This document shows positions 1 to 8,081 of a stretch of DNA of 64,000 nt, piece by piece. This DNA comes from Acidovorax sp. 69 (GTDB lineage: Bacteria > Pseudomonadota > Gammaproteobacteria > Burkholderiales > Burkholderiaceae_C), in NCBI RefSeq assembly GCF_002797445.1, contig NZ_PGEP01000001.1:248001-312000 (forward strand), written 5' to 3'. The notes beneath the pieces were generated by a model. It was given only the letters and a program-made list of their open reading frames with translations, did not search any database and was not told the origin of the DNA. Within the stretch, counting starts at the first letter, position 1. The number at the start of each line of letters is the position of its first letter. Position numbers and translations under genes: made by a program.

Positions 1-38
1 CCCGCGCTCAATCCCTCGATACGCAAGAGTTCAGACAT
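1..38 (-). CDS. livF: LivF, branched-chain/aromatic acid ABC transporter ATPase (partial)
   Basis: Only the first 12 codons lie in the window; they read MSELLRIEGLSA on the minus strand and run off the left edge. The ATG overlaps the end of livG by 8 bp (ATGTCTGA), the usual tight coupling of livG and livF. LivF is the second cytoplasmic ATPase of the Liv-type importer. The identity rests on position after livG and on the start peptide, which fits LivF N-termini (short polar start, then the first strand of the nucleotide-binding fold). Confidence 0.75.
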   Translation of the reverse strand, partial: MSELLRIEGLSA

Positions 39-804
39 GGGCGTCCTCCCCATGGCCCAGGTACACGGCCTTCACCTGCGGGTCGTTCGCAATGGTGTCC
101 GGGTCGCCCTCGGTAAGCACGGTGCCGTTGACCAACACCGTCATGCGGTTGGCGAAGCTGAAAACCAGGTCCATATCGTGTTCGATCAAAAGCACCGACA
201 CGTCGGCGGGCAGGGCTGCCACGGTCTGCAGCAGTTCCTCACGCTCCCCCGCAGGCACGCCGGCCACGGGCTCATCCAGCAGCAGCACGCGCGGCTCACA
301 GGCCAGGGCGATGGCGATCTCCAGCAGGCGGCGCTTGCCATAGGCCAGCACACGCGTCTCTTCGGCCATCACCGAGGTCAGGTGGAACTGCTCCAGCAGT
401 TGCTCGCAGCGTTCGGTGACGGCGCGGCGCGCGCCCAGCGGCTGCCACCATTTGCCACCCAGGCCTTGCTGCTGCGAGACGGTGAGCGCCAGCGTCTCCA
501 GGGGCGTGAGGGTGTCAAACAGCTGGTTGATCTGGAAGGTGCGCACCATGCCGCGCTGCACACGCTGGTGCGGGGCCAGGCGGGTGATGTCCTGGCCTTC
601 CAGGGTGATGGAGCCTTCGGTGGGCTCCAGCACGCCGGTCAGCAGGTTGATGAGCGTGGTCTTGCCCGCGCCGTTGGGTCCGATGAGCGCATGGCGTGCG
701 CCCTTTTGCAGGTGGAGCGTGACGTTGTTGGTGGCCGTGATGCCGCCAAAACGTTTGACCAGGCCCTGGGCCGAGAGGACAGTGTTGGATGTGGACATAT
801 TCAT
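31..804 (-). CDS. livG: LivG, ABC transporter ATP-binding protein
   Basis: First ATPase of a branched-chain amino acid type (HAAT) importer, about 257 residues. Walker A GPNGAGKTT is at residues 42-50, the signature region has the LivG form LAYGKRRLLEIA instead of LSGGQ, and Walker B is VLLLDEPVAGV. The start is placed at the ATG at 804, with GGGAGG about 8 nt upstream and the livM stop just before it. A longer frame reaching 885 would run deep into livM and is rejected. It lies in a five-gene minus-strand operon (binding protein, livH, livM, livG, livF). Beside vanAB the substrate is more likely an aromatic acid than an amino acid, which is inference. Confidence 0.93.
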   Translation of the reverse strand: MNMSTSNTVLSAQGLVKRFGGITATNNVTLHLQKGARHALIGPNGAGKTTLINLLTGVLEPTEGSITLEGQDITRLAPHQRVQRGMVRTFQINQLFDTLTPLETLALTVSQQQGLGGKWWQPLGARRAVTERCEQLLEQFHLTSVMAEETRVLAYGKRRLLEIAIALACEPRVLLLDEPVAGVPAGEREELLQTVAALPADVSVLLIEHDMDLVFSFANRMTVLVNGTVLTEGDPDTIANDPQVKAVYLGHGEDAHV

Positions 805-805
805 G

Positions 806-1804
806 TCAGTGGCCTCCCGAGTTGGAGGCAGCCCCAGCCTTGCGGCCCGCGCCAAACCAGGTCCAGGGGCGGAACAGGCGGTCACGACCCACCAGCACCA
901 GCACCACGAGGAACAGACCGATCCAGAAGGTCCAGTACTGCGGTGTGATCGACGAAATCACGTCCTGCAGCAGCTTGAAGCCCACGGCACCCAGGATGCC
1001 GCCATAGAGCCAGCCCACGCCACCGATCACCAGGATCAGCATCACGTCGGCCGAGCGGTGGAACTCGAACAGGTCGAGCGAAGCAAAGCCCGTGGTCTGC
1101 GTGAGCAAGGCGCCCGCAGCCCCGGCCAGCGCTGCGGCCAGCGTGTACACCTGCGCCAGCTTTACCGTCACCGGAATGCCGATGGCCATGGCACGCAGCC
1201 GGTTGTCGCGGATGGCCTTGAGTGTGGCGCCAAAAGGCGACTGCACGATGCGGCGCGCGATCAGGAAGAACACCAGCAGCACGGTCAGCGAGTACCAGGC
1301 GGCCGTGCGGCCGTACAGGTCAAACTCGAATTGACCGAGCACTGGGCCCAGCACCACGCCCTGCAGGCCGTCGGCGCCACCGGTCAGCCAGTCGAGCTTG
1401 TTGGCCAGCTCCAGCATGACGAGGCCCACGCCCAGCGTGACCATGAGACGGGTGAGGTCGGTGCCGCGCATGACGGTGAGCGATGCCACGGCGCCCAGCA
1501 CGGTGGCCGCAGCAATGCCCACGGCCAGGCCCACCAGCGGGTCAGGCATCACGTGTTTGGCAAACAGCGCCGCTGCGTAACCGCCCAGGCCAAAGAAGGC
1601 GGCGTGGCCCAGCGAGACGATGCCGGTGTAGCCCAGGATCAAATCCAGCGATAGCGCGAACAGCGCAACGATGGCGATCTCGTTGATGATGAGCGCGTGG
1701 CTGGGCATCGCAAACGGGGCCACAAAGGCCAACAGCCAGAGCACGGGCTCCCACCAGCGGAAGCGCCGCGCCTGCAACAGGGTATTTTGCGGAGTCATCA
1801 TCAC
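806..1804 (-). CDS. livM: LivM, ABC transporter permease
   Basis: Inner-membrane permease of 332 residues with about eight to ten hydrophobic segments. The LivM hallmark is the loop GYTGIVSLGHAAFFGLGGY near residues 58-76, and the C-terminal half contains GGVGWLYGGILGAVGF. It pairs with LivH to form the translocation channel. The start is a run of three ATG codons overlapping the livH stop by 4 bp, so translation is probably coupled and the exact first Met is uncertain by one or two codons. No anomalies are seen. Confidence 0.93.
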   Translation of the reverse strand: MMMTPQNTLLQARRFRWWEPVLWLLAFVAPFAMPSHALIINEIAIVALFALSLDLILGYTGIVSLGHAAFFGLGGYAAALFAKHVMPDPLVGLAVGIAAATVLGAVASLTVMRGTDLTRLMVTLGVGLVMLELANKLDWLTGGADGLQGVVLGPVLGQFEFDLYGRTAAWYSLTVLLVFFLIARRIVQSPFGATLKAIRDNRLRAMAIGIPVTVKLAQVYTLAAALAGAAGALLTQTTGFASLDLFEFHRSADVMLILVIGGVGWLYGGILGAVGFKLLQDVISSITPQYWTFWIGLFLVVLVLVGRDRLFRPWTWFGAGRKAGAASNSGGH

Positions 1805-2673
1805 TTGCCCCCTTTGCGAACAAAGAGGCCCTGGGGCCGCCAGATGAGGATCAGGATCATGAGGCTGTACACAATGAAGGCGCCCAGCTTGGGGATGTAG
1901 TACTTGCCCGCCACATCGGCAATGCCGAGCAGCAGTGCGGCCAGCAGCGGGCCGGTGATGGACGAGGTGCCGCCCACGGCCACCACGATCAAAAAGTAGA
2001 TCATGAACTTGAGCGGAAAGCTCGGGTCGAGCCCCAGCACTTCAGCGCCCAGCGCACCGCCCAGCCCGGCCAGGCCCGAGCCAAACGCAAAGGTGGACAG
2101 GAACACGATGTTCACGTTGATGCCCATGCCGGCGGCCACGCGCTGGTCGTCCACCGACGCGCGCAGGCGGCTGCCGAAGCGGGTTTTGGTGAGCACATAT
2201 TGCAGGCCCACGGTGAGCGCTGCACACACCGCAATGATGAACAGGCGGTAGTGCCCCATGCCCAGCATCCAGGCACCCTCTCCGATCTCTGTGCGCCCCT
2301 TGAGCCATTCGGGCAACTGCATGATTTGCTGCGTGGAGCCCACGAAGTAATCCACGCTGGCCACGGCCATGAACACCAAGCCGATAGAAAACAGCACCTG
2401 GTCCAGATGGGCCTTGTGGTACAGCGGGCGGTAGAGCGTGCGCTCCAGCACGCCACCCAGCAAGGCGGAGCCCAGAAAGGCCAGCGGCAGGCAGACGAGG
2501 AAAGGCACATTCAGGCGCTGCATGAGCAACACCGTGATGTAGCCCCCCGCCATGGCAAAGGCGCCGTGCGCCAGGTTGATGAAGTTCATCAGCCCCATGG
2601 TCACGGCCAGGCCCACCGCCAGGATGAACAGCAGCATGCCGTAGGCAACGCCGTCGAAAAGAATGGTCAGCAT
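1801..2673 (-). CDS. livH: LivH, ABC transporter permease
   Basis: Inner-membrane permease of about 290 residues. It begins MLTILFDGVAYGML and carries the LivH signature MNFINLAHGAFAMAGGY near residue 30; the C-terminal half has the conserved VVAVGGTSSITGPLLAAL loop. The ATG at 2673 is chosen by family alignment; a GTG at 2706 in frame would add 11 residues (MVHFCLQCSDF) that look non-native. No strong Shine-Dalgarno sequence precedes it. The 254-bp gap to the binding-protein gene holds a dispersed hairpin repeat, so livHMGF may be expressed at a lower level than the binding protein. Confidence 0.93.
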   Translation of the reverse strand: MLTILFDGVAYGMLLFILAVGLAVTMGLMNFINLAHGAFAMAGGYITVLLMQRLNVPFLVCLPLAFLGSALLGGVLERTLYRPLYHKAHLDQVLFSIGLVFMAVASVDYFVGSTQQIMQLPEWLKGRTEIGEGAWMLGMGHYRLFIIAVCAALTVGLQYVLTKTRFGSRLRASVDDQRVAAGMGINVNIVFLSTFAFGSGLAGLGGALGAEVLGLDPSFPLKFMIYFLIVVAVGGTSSITGPLLAALLLGIADVAGKYYIPKLGAFIVYSLMILILIWRPQGLFVRKGGK

Positions 2674-2754
2674 GAAATCACTGCATTGAAGACAAAAATG
2701 GACCACCGCCCTGAGGCTGTGGAGGTGCCCCGAAACGCCAAGGCTGTGTACTCA

Positions 2755-2924
2755 AGCTGCCCGCCTTGGCTTCGACAGGCCCAGCCCGAGTGGTCGGGCA
2801 GTTCGTCCAAGCAAGACCGCGACACTTCGAAACTGGCGCGTTTCAGGCGAGTGCCGCCGTGCAAGGGCCGCCCCGCCGCACGGGCGGCGTCCCCCTGTAG
2901 GGGGAAGGCGCACAGCGCCTCAGG
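2755..2924. repeat. Dispersed intergenic repeat with hairpins between binding-protein gene and livH
   Basis: Non-coding block with two back-to-back stems: CCCCC-tgta-GGGGG at 2891-2904 and GGCGC-aca-GCGCC at 2907-2919. Upstream of these is a segment containing TTCGACAGGCCCAGCCCGAG, a motif recognisable as a common intergenic repeat in beta-proteobacterial genomes (from memory, not searched). Lying inside an operon, it could trim or stabilise mRNA so that the periplasmic binding protein is made in excess of the membrane subunits. A related degenerate piece (gaagcgactcaggggggg) is visible near 59,900. Confidence 0.55.
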
Positions 2925-2927
2925 GGG

Positions 2928-4112
2928 TTACTTAGATTTCCCGGGATCCTTGACATCCTTGATCATGTCAAATTCCATGTTGTAGAGCTGGCCGTTCACA
3001 CGCTCCACCTTGCGCAGGTACACGTTCTGCACGATGTCGCGGGTTTGCGCGTCGATGAACACGGGGCCGCGCGGGCTTTCGAAAATCTGGCCCTTCATGG
3101 CGGTCAGCAGGGCATCGCCACCGCCCGTTCCCTTGGTGGTCTTGAGCGCTTCGTAGATCACGCGCATGCCGTCGTAGCCGCCCACAGCCATGAAGTTGGG
3201 GCGCAGGCCCTTGTTGGCCTTTTCAAACGCATCGACAAACTTCTTGTTCAGCGGCGAAGGATGCGCTGCCGAGTAGTGGTGCGAAGTGACCACGCCCAGT
3301 GCGCCGTCGCCCATGTCGTTGAGCTGGTCGTCATCGGTCACATCACCGGTGGCGATGAGCTTGATGCCGGCCTTGTCCATGCCGCGCTCCAGAAACTGCT
3401 TCATCACTGCCGCACCCGCGCCCGAGGGCACGAAAACAAACAGTGCGTCAGGCTTGGCATCACGCACCTTCTGCAGGAAGGGAGCGAAGTCGGGGTTGCG
3501 CAGCGGCACGCGCAGGGCTTCGGTGACCTGGCCGCCGTTGAAGGTCAGGCGCTGGTTGAAATACTTCTCGGCATCGATGCCCGGGCCGTAGTCACTGACC
3601 AGGGTAACCACCTTCTTGATGCCGTTCTTGGGCGCCCAGTCGGCGAGGGCCACTGACACCTGCGGCAGCGTGAAGCTGGTGCGCACCACATAAGGCGATG
3701 CCTCCGTGATGCTCGACGTGGCGGCGGCCATCACCACCAGGGGCGTTTTGGACTGCGTGGCCAGCGGGGCGGTGGCCATGGCCGAGGGCGTAATGCCCAT
3801 GCCGGCCAGCACGTTGACCTTTTCGTTCACCACCAGCTCCTGGGCCAGGCGGCGTGTCACGTCGGGCAGGCTGGTGTCGTCCTTGACGATGAGCTGCACC
3901 TTCTTGCCGGCCACGGTGTCACCGTTTTGCGCCATGTAAAGACGTGCGGCGGCTTCGATCTGGCGGCCGGTGGTGGCTTGCTGGCCCGTCATGGGCAGGA
4001 TCAGGCCGATCTTGAACACGTTGTCTTGCGCTGCGGCGGGCAGTGCAGCAAGGCCGGTCGTCAGGGCCAGGGCAGCAGCGGCCGAAGCACGAAGAAGGTG
4101 GCGTTTTTGCAT
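2928..4112 (-). CDS. Liv-type ABC transporter periplasmic substrate-binding protein
   Basis: 394 residues with a Sec signal peptide (MQKRHLLRASAAAALALTTG..., cleavage probably after AAA-Q at about residue 28). It then has a type I periplasmic binding fold of the Peripla_BP_6 / leucine-binding class (FKIGLILPMTGQQATTGRQI). First gene of the operon, feeding LivHMGF. A TGTATACA palindrome lies 24-31 bp upstream of its start, matching those around the neighbouring GntR/vanAB genes, so control by that regulator is likely. Ligand is unknown; an aromatic acid such as vanillate or a relative is inferred from context only. Confidence 0.9.
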   Translation of the reverse strand: MQKRHLLRASAAAALALTTGLAALPAAAQDNVFKIGLILPMTGQQATTGRQIEAAARLYMAQNGDTVAGKKVQLIVKDDTSLPDVTRRLAQELVVNEKVNVLAGMGITPSAMATAPLATQSKTPLVVMAAATSSITEASPYVVRTSFTLPQVSVALADWAPKNGIKKVVTLVSDYGPGIDAEKYFNQRLTFNGGQVTEALRVPLRNPDFAPFLQKVRDAKPDALFVFVPSGAGAAVMKQFLERGMDKAGIKLIATGDVTDDDQLNDMGDGALGVVTSHHYSAAHPSPLNKKFVDAFEKANKGLRPNFMAVGGYDGMRVIYEALKTTKGTGGGDALLTAMKGQIFESPRGPVFIDAQTRDIVQNVYLRKVERVNGQLYNMEFDMIKDVKDPGKSK

Positions 4113-4135
4113 CGTTGTCTCCTGTGGAAAGTCGT

Positions 4136-4143
4136 TGTATACA
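4136..4143. promoter_or_regulatory. TGTATACA palindrome before the transporter operon
   Basis: Perfect 8-bp palindrome in the 5' region of the binding-protein gene, identical in core to sites at 5098-5105 and 5205-5212 around the divergent GntR/vanAB promoters. Followed by AGAAA like the 5098 copy (TGTATACAGAAA). Predicted GntR/FCD operator; the assignment to this regulator is inference from shared position and sequence. Confidence 0.6.
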
Positions 4144-4249
4144 GAAAAATGCTGGCCGGAGTTTGGCGCGGGCTGCGTTATTTCACAAGCGGAAATTCAA
4201 GCATTCAGGTATCGCCAAATGGAATAACCCAACCGACCTGGAGAGTGCA

Positions 4250-5026
4250 TCAGGTTCGCTCCCGGATCAGCCGCACGCCGGGCAGCCCCTGTACTGAAGA
4301 CGCCTGCACCGCTGCCAGCAGGTTGCGCCGGGTAATGCGGGAATGCTCGCGCATGATGGCCTCGGCCCGTGCACCCTCGCGCCGCTCAATGGCATCGAGC
4401 GCCTGGCGGTGCTGGTCCTGCGCCACCACCAGCATGTCGCGCGCCTGGGAGGAATGGGTTTGCACCACCACAAAGGCCGAGGGCGATGCAAACGGCAAGC
4501 CCTTCACCCGGTCCAGTTCGCGCGCCACCACATCGCTGCCCACCATGCGGCTGAGCAGCAGGTGAAAGCGGGCGTTGAGTTCTACGTAGCGTGAGAAACC
4601 TTCGTCGTCCAGCGTGGGCGGGGCCAGGGCGGAATCAATCGCGTCCAGACAGGCGTGGGCCTCGGTCAGCAAAGAGGCCTCCACACCCCGCTCGGCAGCA
4701 AGGCGCGCGGCCAGCCCCTCCATGGTGCCGCGCAGCTCGATGGCATCGGCTACATCGATTTCGGAAAACGTACGTACCGCATAGCCGCCGCCGGGCAGCC
4801 GGTGCAGCAGACCCTCCTGCTCCAGCCGCATCAGCGCCGCGCGGATGGGGGTGCGCGACACCCCCAGCTTCTCGACCAGGGTCAGCTCGGCAATGCGCGC
4901 GCCACCCGGCAGCTCGCCCGCCAGGACCATCTCGCGCAGCCGCAGCTGTGCCTTGACTGCCTGCGAGGTGCCGGCTTCGGCCGCCTCGCCCAGAGAGATC
5001 ATGGCCTGGGGTTCGGGGTGGTTCAT
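4250..5026 (-). CDS. GntR-family transcriptional regulator with FCD ligand domain (VanR-like)
   Basis: 258 residues. The N-terminal winged helix (about 25-85) contains VSRTPIRAALMRLEQEGLL, typical of GntR proteins. The C-terminal all-helical FCD domain has the ELNARFHLLL, QDQHRQALDAI and HSRITRRNLL helices that carry its metal/effector-binding His residues. It is divergent from vanAB and upstream of the transporter operon, the classic place for a local repressor released by an aromatic acid or its CoA/oxidation product. TGTATACA boxes flank it. The ATG at 5026 is used; MISLGEAAEAG eight residues in is an alternative start. Confidence 0.88.
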   Translation of the reverse strand: MNHPEPQAMISLGEAAEAGTSQAVKAQLRLREMVLAGELPGGARIAELTLVEKLGVSRTPIRAALMRLEQEGLLHRLPGGGYAVRTFSEIDVADAIELRGTMEGLAARLAAERGVEASLLTEAHACLDAIDSALAPPTLDDEGFSRYVELNARFHLLLSRMVGSDVVARELDRVKGLPFASPSAFVVVQTHSSQARDMLVVAQDQHRQALDAIERREGARAEAIMREHSRITRRNLLAAVQASSVQGLPGVRLIRERT

Positions 5027-5097
5027 GGTGGTTGGCGTGGCGGGTAGAAACGGGGCCGGAGCGGGGCTGGGCCCAGGGGCTACGGGCGTGGCCAGAA

Positions 5098-5105
5098 TGT
5101 ATACA
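5098..5105. promoter_or_regulatory. TGTATACA operator candidate upstream of the GntR gene
   Basis: Perfect palindrome about 70 bp upstream of the regulator's start, in the divergent control region. Same core and same 3' extension (AGAAA) as the copy before the transporter operon. Likely autoregulatory site; inference. Confidence 0.6.
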
Positions 5106-5202
5106 GAAATTCACCTCACATCTACCGCCAAATTTTATGAGTCCATACAAAACAATCACTTAGAAGCTATGCCAAGCCGTGATAGCTGTTTTGTGTCTTT
5201 TT

Positions 5203-5214
5203 AATGTATACATT
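5203..5214. promoter_or_regulatory. AATGTATACATT operator candidate upstream of vanAB
   Basis: Perfect 12-bp palindrome about 105 bp before the vanA start. It extends the TGTATACA core seen at 4136 and 5098 and is the most symmetric member of the set, so probably the strongest site for the GntR/FCD protein. Confidence 0.62.
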
Positions 5215-5267
5215 AATCGCGCTTTTTCGCACAATCAGGCCGATAAACCCACAATCTGCAGGTTGGC

Positions 5268-5275
5268 TGTATACC
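5268..5275. promoter_or_regulatory. Imperfect TGTATACC site in the vanA leader
   Basis: One base from the TGTATACA palindrome, 43 bp before the vanA ATG. Could be a weaker second site allowing cooperative binding with 5203-5214 (centres 63 bp apart). Low certainty because an 8-mer with one mismatch occurs readily by chance. Confidence 0.35.
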
Positions 5276-5317
5276 AAGCCTGCAACCATCACTTCCACCC
5301 CACGGAGCGAGACAAAC

Positions 5318-6376
5318 ATGTTTCCCAAGAACGCCTGGTACGTAGCCTGCACCCCCGACGAGATTGCGGACAAGCCCCTGGGCCGCACCGTCTGCGGCGA
5401 GAAGATCGTCTTCTACCGCCCCGCGCCCGACCAGGTCGCCGCGCTCGACGACTTCTGCCCCCACCGGGGGGCGCCACTGTCGCTGGGCAGCGTGTGCGAC
5501 GGCCATCTGCAGTGTGGCTACCACGGCCTGCGGGTGGAGTGCACGGGCAAGTCGGTGTCCATGCCCGGCCAACGCGTGCAGGGTTTCCCCAAGGCGCGCA
5601 GCTTCCCCGTGGTGGAGCGCTATGGCTTCATATGGGTGTGGCCCGGCGACGCCGCGTTGGCCGACCCCGCCACCATCCATCACCTGCCCTGGGCCAACAA
5701 CCCGGAGTGGGCCTACGGCGGCGGGCTGTACCACATCGCCTGCGACTACCGGCTGATGATCGACAACCTGATGGACCTGACACACGAGACCTATGTGCAC
5801 TCCACCAGCATCGGACAAAAAGAGATCGACGAGGTGCCCTGCAAGACCCGCGTGGAGGGCGACGAGGTCATCACCAGCCGATTCATGGAGGGCATCGAGG
5901 CCCCGCCGTTCTGGAAAATGGCGCTGCGGATGAACGGTCTGCCCGATGACCAGGTGGTGGACCGCTGGCAGATCTGCCATTTCACGCCACCCAGCCATGT
6001 GCTGATCGAGGTGGGCGTGGCACTGGCGGGCCACGGTGGCTATGACGCCCCGGCGGACAAGAAGGCGTCGAGCATCGTGGTGGACTTCATCACCCCCGAG
6101 ACCGAGACCTCCATCCACTATTTCTGGGGCATGGCGCGCAACTTCAAGCCACAAGACCCGTCGCTGACCACCCAGATCCGCGACGGCCAGGGCAAGATCT
6201 TTGCTGAAGACCAGCAGATGCTGGAGCTGCAACAGGAGAACCTCACGCGTTACCCCGACCGCAAGCTCCTCATGCTCAACATCGACGCCGGTGGTGTGCA
6301 GTCGCGCAAAATTCTGGACCGCCTCCTTGCGGCTGAGCGTGCCGCCATCAGCGCCCCCGTGGGGCAGGCCGCATGA
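5318..6376 (+). CDS. vanA: Vanillate O-demethylase oxygenase subunit (Rieske)
   Basis: 352 residues, the usual length of VanA. The Rieske 2Fe-2S ligands are C47-P-H49 and C66-G-Y-H69. The mononuclear iron triad appears as D153-x2-H156-x4-H161 (MDLTHETYVH). It is predicted to demethylate vanillate (or a similar methoxybenzoate) to protocatechuate plus formaldehyde, with electrons from VanB. The ATG at 5318 has GGAG about 10 nt upstream; an in-frame ATG at 5204 lies inside the operator and is rejected. vanB starts in the last codon (ATGA overlap). Other aromatic O-demethylases are close relatives, so the exact substrate is inferred; ligAB 9 kb away fits protocatechuate as product. Confidence 0.87.
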   Translation: MFPKNAWYVACTPDEIADKPLGRTVCGEKIVFYRPAPDQVAALDDFCPHRGAPLSLGSVCDGHLQCGYHGLRVECTGKSVSMPGQRVQGFPKARSFPVVERYGFIWVWPGDAALADPATIHHLPWANNPEWAYGGGLYHIACDYRLMIDNLMDLTHETYVHSTSIGQKEIDEVPCKTRVEGDEVITSRFMEGIEAPPFWKMALRMNGLPDDQVVDRWQICHFTPPSHVLIEVGVALAGHGGYDAPADKKASSIVVDFITPETETSIHYFWGMARNFKPQDPSLTTQIRDGQGKIFAEDQQMLELQQENLTRYPDRKLLMLNIDAGGVQSRKILDRLLAAERAAISAPVGQAA

Positions 6377-7338
6377 CCGCGCAGGAAACGTTGTTGGTCC
6401 GCGTCGTCCAGAAGCGGACCGAGGCCGAAGGCATTGCCAGCTTCGAGCTGGCACGGGTGGATGGCGCTGCGCTGCCACCGTTCAGTGCGGGCTCCCACAT
6501 CGATGTGCACCTGCCCGGCGGGCTGACACGGCAATATTCGCTGTGCAATGCCTCGCACGAATTGCACCGCTATCGCATCGCCGTGTTGCGCGACGCCGCG
6601 TCGCGCGGTGGCTCGGTCGCCATGCACGACAGCGTGCACGAAGGCGACGTGATCACCATCAGCACACCGCGAAACCACTTTGCTTTGCACCCGGCGCCGC
6701 ACACCGTGCTGCTGGCAGGTGGCATTGGTGTGACGCCGCTGCTGTGTATGGCCGACCGGCTCGCCCGCACGGGTGCCGACTTTGCGCTGCACTACTGCAC
6801 GCGCTCTGCCGAGCGCACGGCGTTTGCCGCTGAGATTGCAGCGTCGCCTATCGCGCCGCACGCTCATTTCCACTTTGACGCGGGTGCACCCGAGCAGAAG
6901 CTGGACACCGCCGCCGTGCTCGCCGCCCCTGGCCCTGACAAGCGCCTGTATGTGTGTGGCCCCTCGGGCTTCATCGACCATGTGGTGTCTACCGCCAAGG
7001 CACTGGGCTGGGCGCAGGACCACATCCACCTGGAATACTTTGGCGCCCCCGTGCAGGACACTTCGGGTGACCAGGGCTTTGAGGTGCGTATTGCCAGCAC
7101 CGGCAAGGTCTATCGCATCGCCCCCGATGTATCGGTGGTGGAGGCCCTGCGCAGCGAGGGCATCGACATCCTGACCTCGTGCGAGCAGGGCGTGTGTGGC
7201 ACCTGCCTGACGCGCGTGCTGGAGGGTGAGGTGGACCACCGCGACATGTACCTGACGGACGAGGAAAAGGCCGCCAACGAGCAGTTCATGCCCTGCTGTT
7301 CACGTGCGCGCAGCCCTCTGCTGGTCTTGGACCTCTGA
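6373..7338 (+). CDS. vanB: Vanillate O-demethylase reductase subunit
   Basis: 321 residues in the phthalate-dioxygenase-reductase order. A flavin-binding barrel (RQYSLCN near residue 54) comes first, then a nicotinamide-binding domain (GGIGVTPLLCMADRL near 116), then a C-terminal plant-type ferredoxin with CEQGVCGTC near residue 270 and the fourth Cys in PCCSRAR. It passes electrons from NAD(P)H to VanA. It overlaps vanA by 4 bp and is followed by a strong hairpin terminator, so vanAB is a two-gene unit. Confidence 0.9.
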   Translation: MTAQETLLVRVVQKRTEAEGIASFELARVDGAALPPFSAGSHIDVHLPGGLTRQYSLCNASHELHRYRIAVLRDAASRGGSVAMHDSVHEGDVITISTPRNHFALHPAPHTVLLAGGIGVTPLLCMADRLARTGADFALHYCTRSAERTAFAAEIAASPIAPHAHFHFDAGAPEQKLDTAAVLAAPGPDKRLYVCGPSGFIDHVVSTAKALGWAQDHIHLEYFGAPVQDTSGDQGFEVRIASTGKVYRIAPDVSVVEALRSEGIDILTSCEQGVCGTCLTRVLEGEVDHRDMYLTDEEKAANEQFMPCCSRARSPLLVLDL

Positions 7339-7366
7339 CTCCCAAGATTCAGAAGTTCCCAAGACA

Positions 7367-7399
7367 AAAGGCGTTGCAGCGGCCCACTGCAACGCCTTT
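7367..7399 (+). terminator. Hairpin terminator after vanB
   Basis: Perfect 13-bp stem (AAAGGCGTTGCAG / CTGCAACGCCTTT) with a 7-nt loop, 28 bp past the vanB stop. The stem ends in TTT but no long U tract follows. It lies between vanB and the convergent RaiA-like gene and could act in both directions. Confidence 0.75.
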
Positions 7400-7416
7400 A
7401 GCGTGATTCAACTCCT

Positions 7417-7464
7417 AATTTGATAGCGTCTCATGCTTGCGCATCCAGCGCATCAGGCTATTTT
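7417..7464 (-). repeat. Degenerate copy of the dispersed hairpin repeat, reverse orientation
   Basis: Read on the minus strand it matches the family: GCCTGATGCGCT, then GCAAGC, then GCTATCAAATT, aligning with GGCCTCTAGCGCT ... AAGCGC ... AGCTATCAAA. It is the only reverse-oriented copy noticed in this window. It lies between the vanB terminator and the end of the RaiA-like gene. Confidence 0.45.
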
Positions 7465-7473
7465 GTTCACAAA

Positions 7474-7824
7474 TCACTCGTCCACGGCTGCACGGATGGT
7501 GTCGCGGCCGTGCCGATCTTTCACGCGGCCTAGATCGGTGTCGAGCGCGCGGGCCAGTTTGTCCACTGCACCAATGAACGCGTTGGCCATCTTGTCGCCC
7601 TCATCGGTCACTGTGACGGGCTGGCGGCCTGTCACACGGGCTTCGATGCGGCAGCGTTTGTCATTCGCGCCTGACTTGCCGGCATCCAGGTCGCTCAAGA
7701 ACACTTCCAGCCGCGTCACATGGTCCTGAAAGCGCGACAGGCGGCTTTTGGACTCGTCCGTGATCCATTGCGCGAGCGACTCGCCGCCGTGGATGTGGTC
7801 ATCGGTGTGGACTTGTACTTGCAT
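7474..7824 (-). CDS. HPF/RaiA-family ribosome-associated protein (short form)
   Basis: 116 residues starting MQVQVHTDDHI at the ATG at 7824, with AAGGAG 8 nt upstream; an in-frame ATG at 7923 would add unrelated residues. The sequence fits the ribosome hibernation / sigma-54 modulation fold (beta-alpha-beta start, RLEVFLSDLDAGKSG, then a helix ending in ALDTDLGRVKDRHGR). Such proteins bind the 30S A/P-site region and silence ribosomes under stress. It lacks the C-terminal dimerisation domain of long HPF. This divergent HPF-like subfamily often sits alone, and the ribosome role is inferred from family. Confidence 0.72.
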   Translation of the reverse strand: MQVQVHTDDHIHGGESLAQWITDESKSRLSRFQDHVTRLEVFLSDLDAGKSGANDKRCRIEARVTGRQPVTVTDEGDKMANAFIGAVDKLARALDTDLGRVKDRHGRDTIRAAVDE

Positions 7825-8081
7825 GTTGATGCTCCTTGAAGTGGTGGCCGACAGGCCGCTGTGGCCGCGCCCGTCCGCCGTGAAAACTGGTGCGAGAACC
7901 TCCATCGTCGCACCTTTTTTCACCCCGCCCGTAAGAACGTGTGCGGGGGCGGGTTTTAGCGCCGCTTCAAAGCCGTTTCATTGCATTTCAATATCCAGCA
8001 TGAACGCGCAGGCCAGGCGCAGGCAGTGCGGGCGTACGACCCGTGAATTTGTCACCGTGCAGGTGGGAAGAAGGCGGGGGT

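Noticed and set aside
5161..5192. TAGAAGCTATGCCAAGCCG, then TGATAGCTGTTTT, resembling the dispersed repeat
   Set aside because: Similarity is limited to the right half and lacks the AGCGCT arms; kept out of the repeat list as too weak.
5213..6478. Minus-strand frame of about 420 codons over vanA
   Set aside because: Mirror of the Rieske oxygenase gene, whose iron-ligand motifs and vanB overlap prove the plus strand.
7924..7953. CCCGCCC ... GGGCGGG hairpin followed by TTTT between the RaiA-like and cyclase genes
   Set aside because: On the strand where the T run follows, no gene is being transcribed; on the other strand no T tract exists. Possible structure but no supported role.
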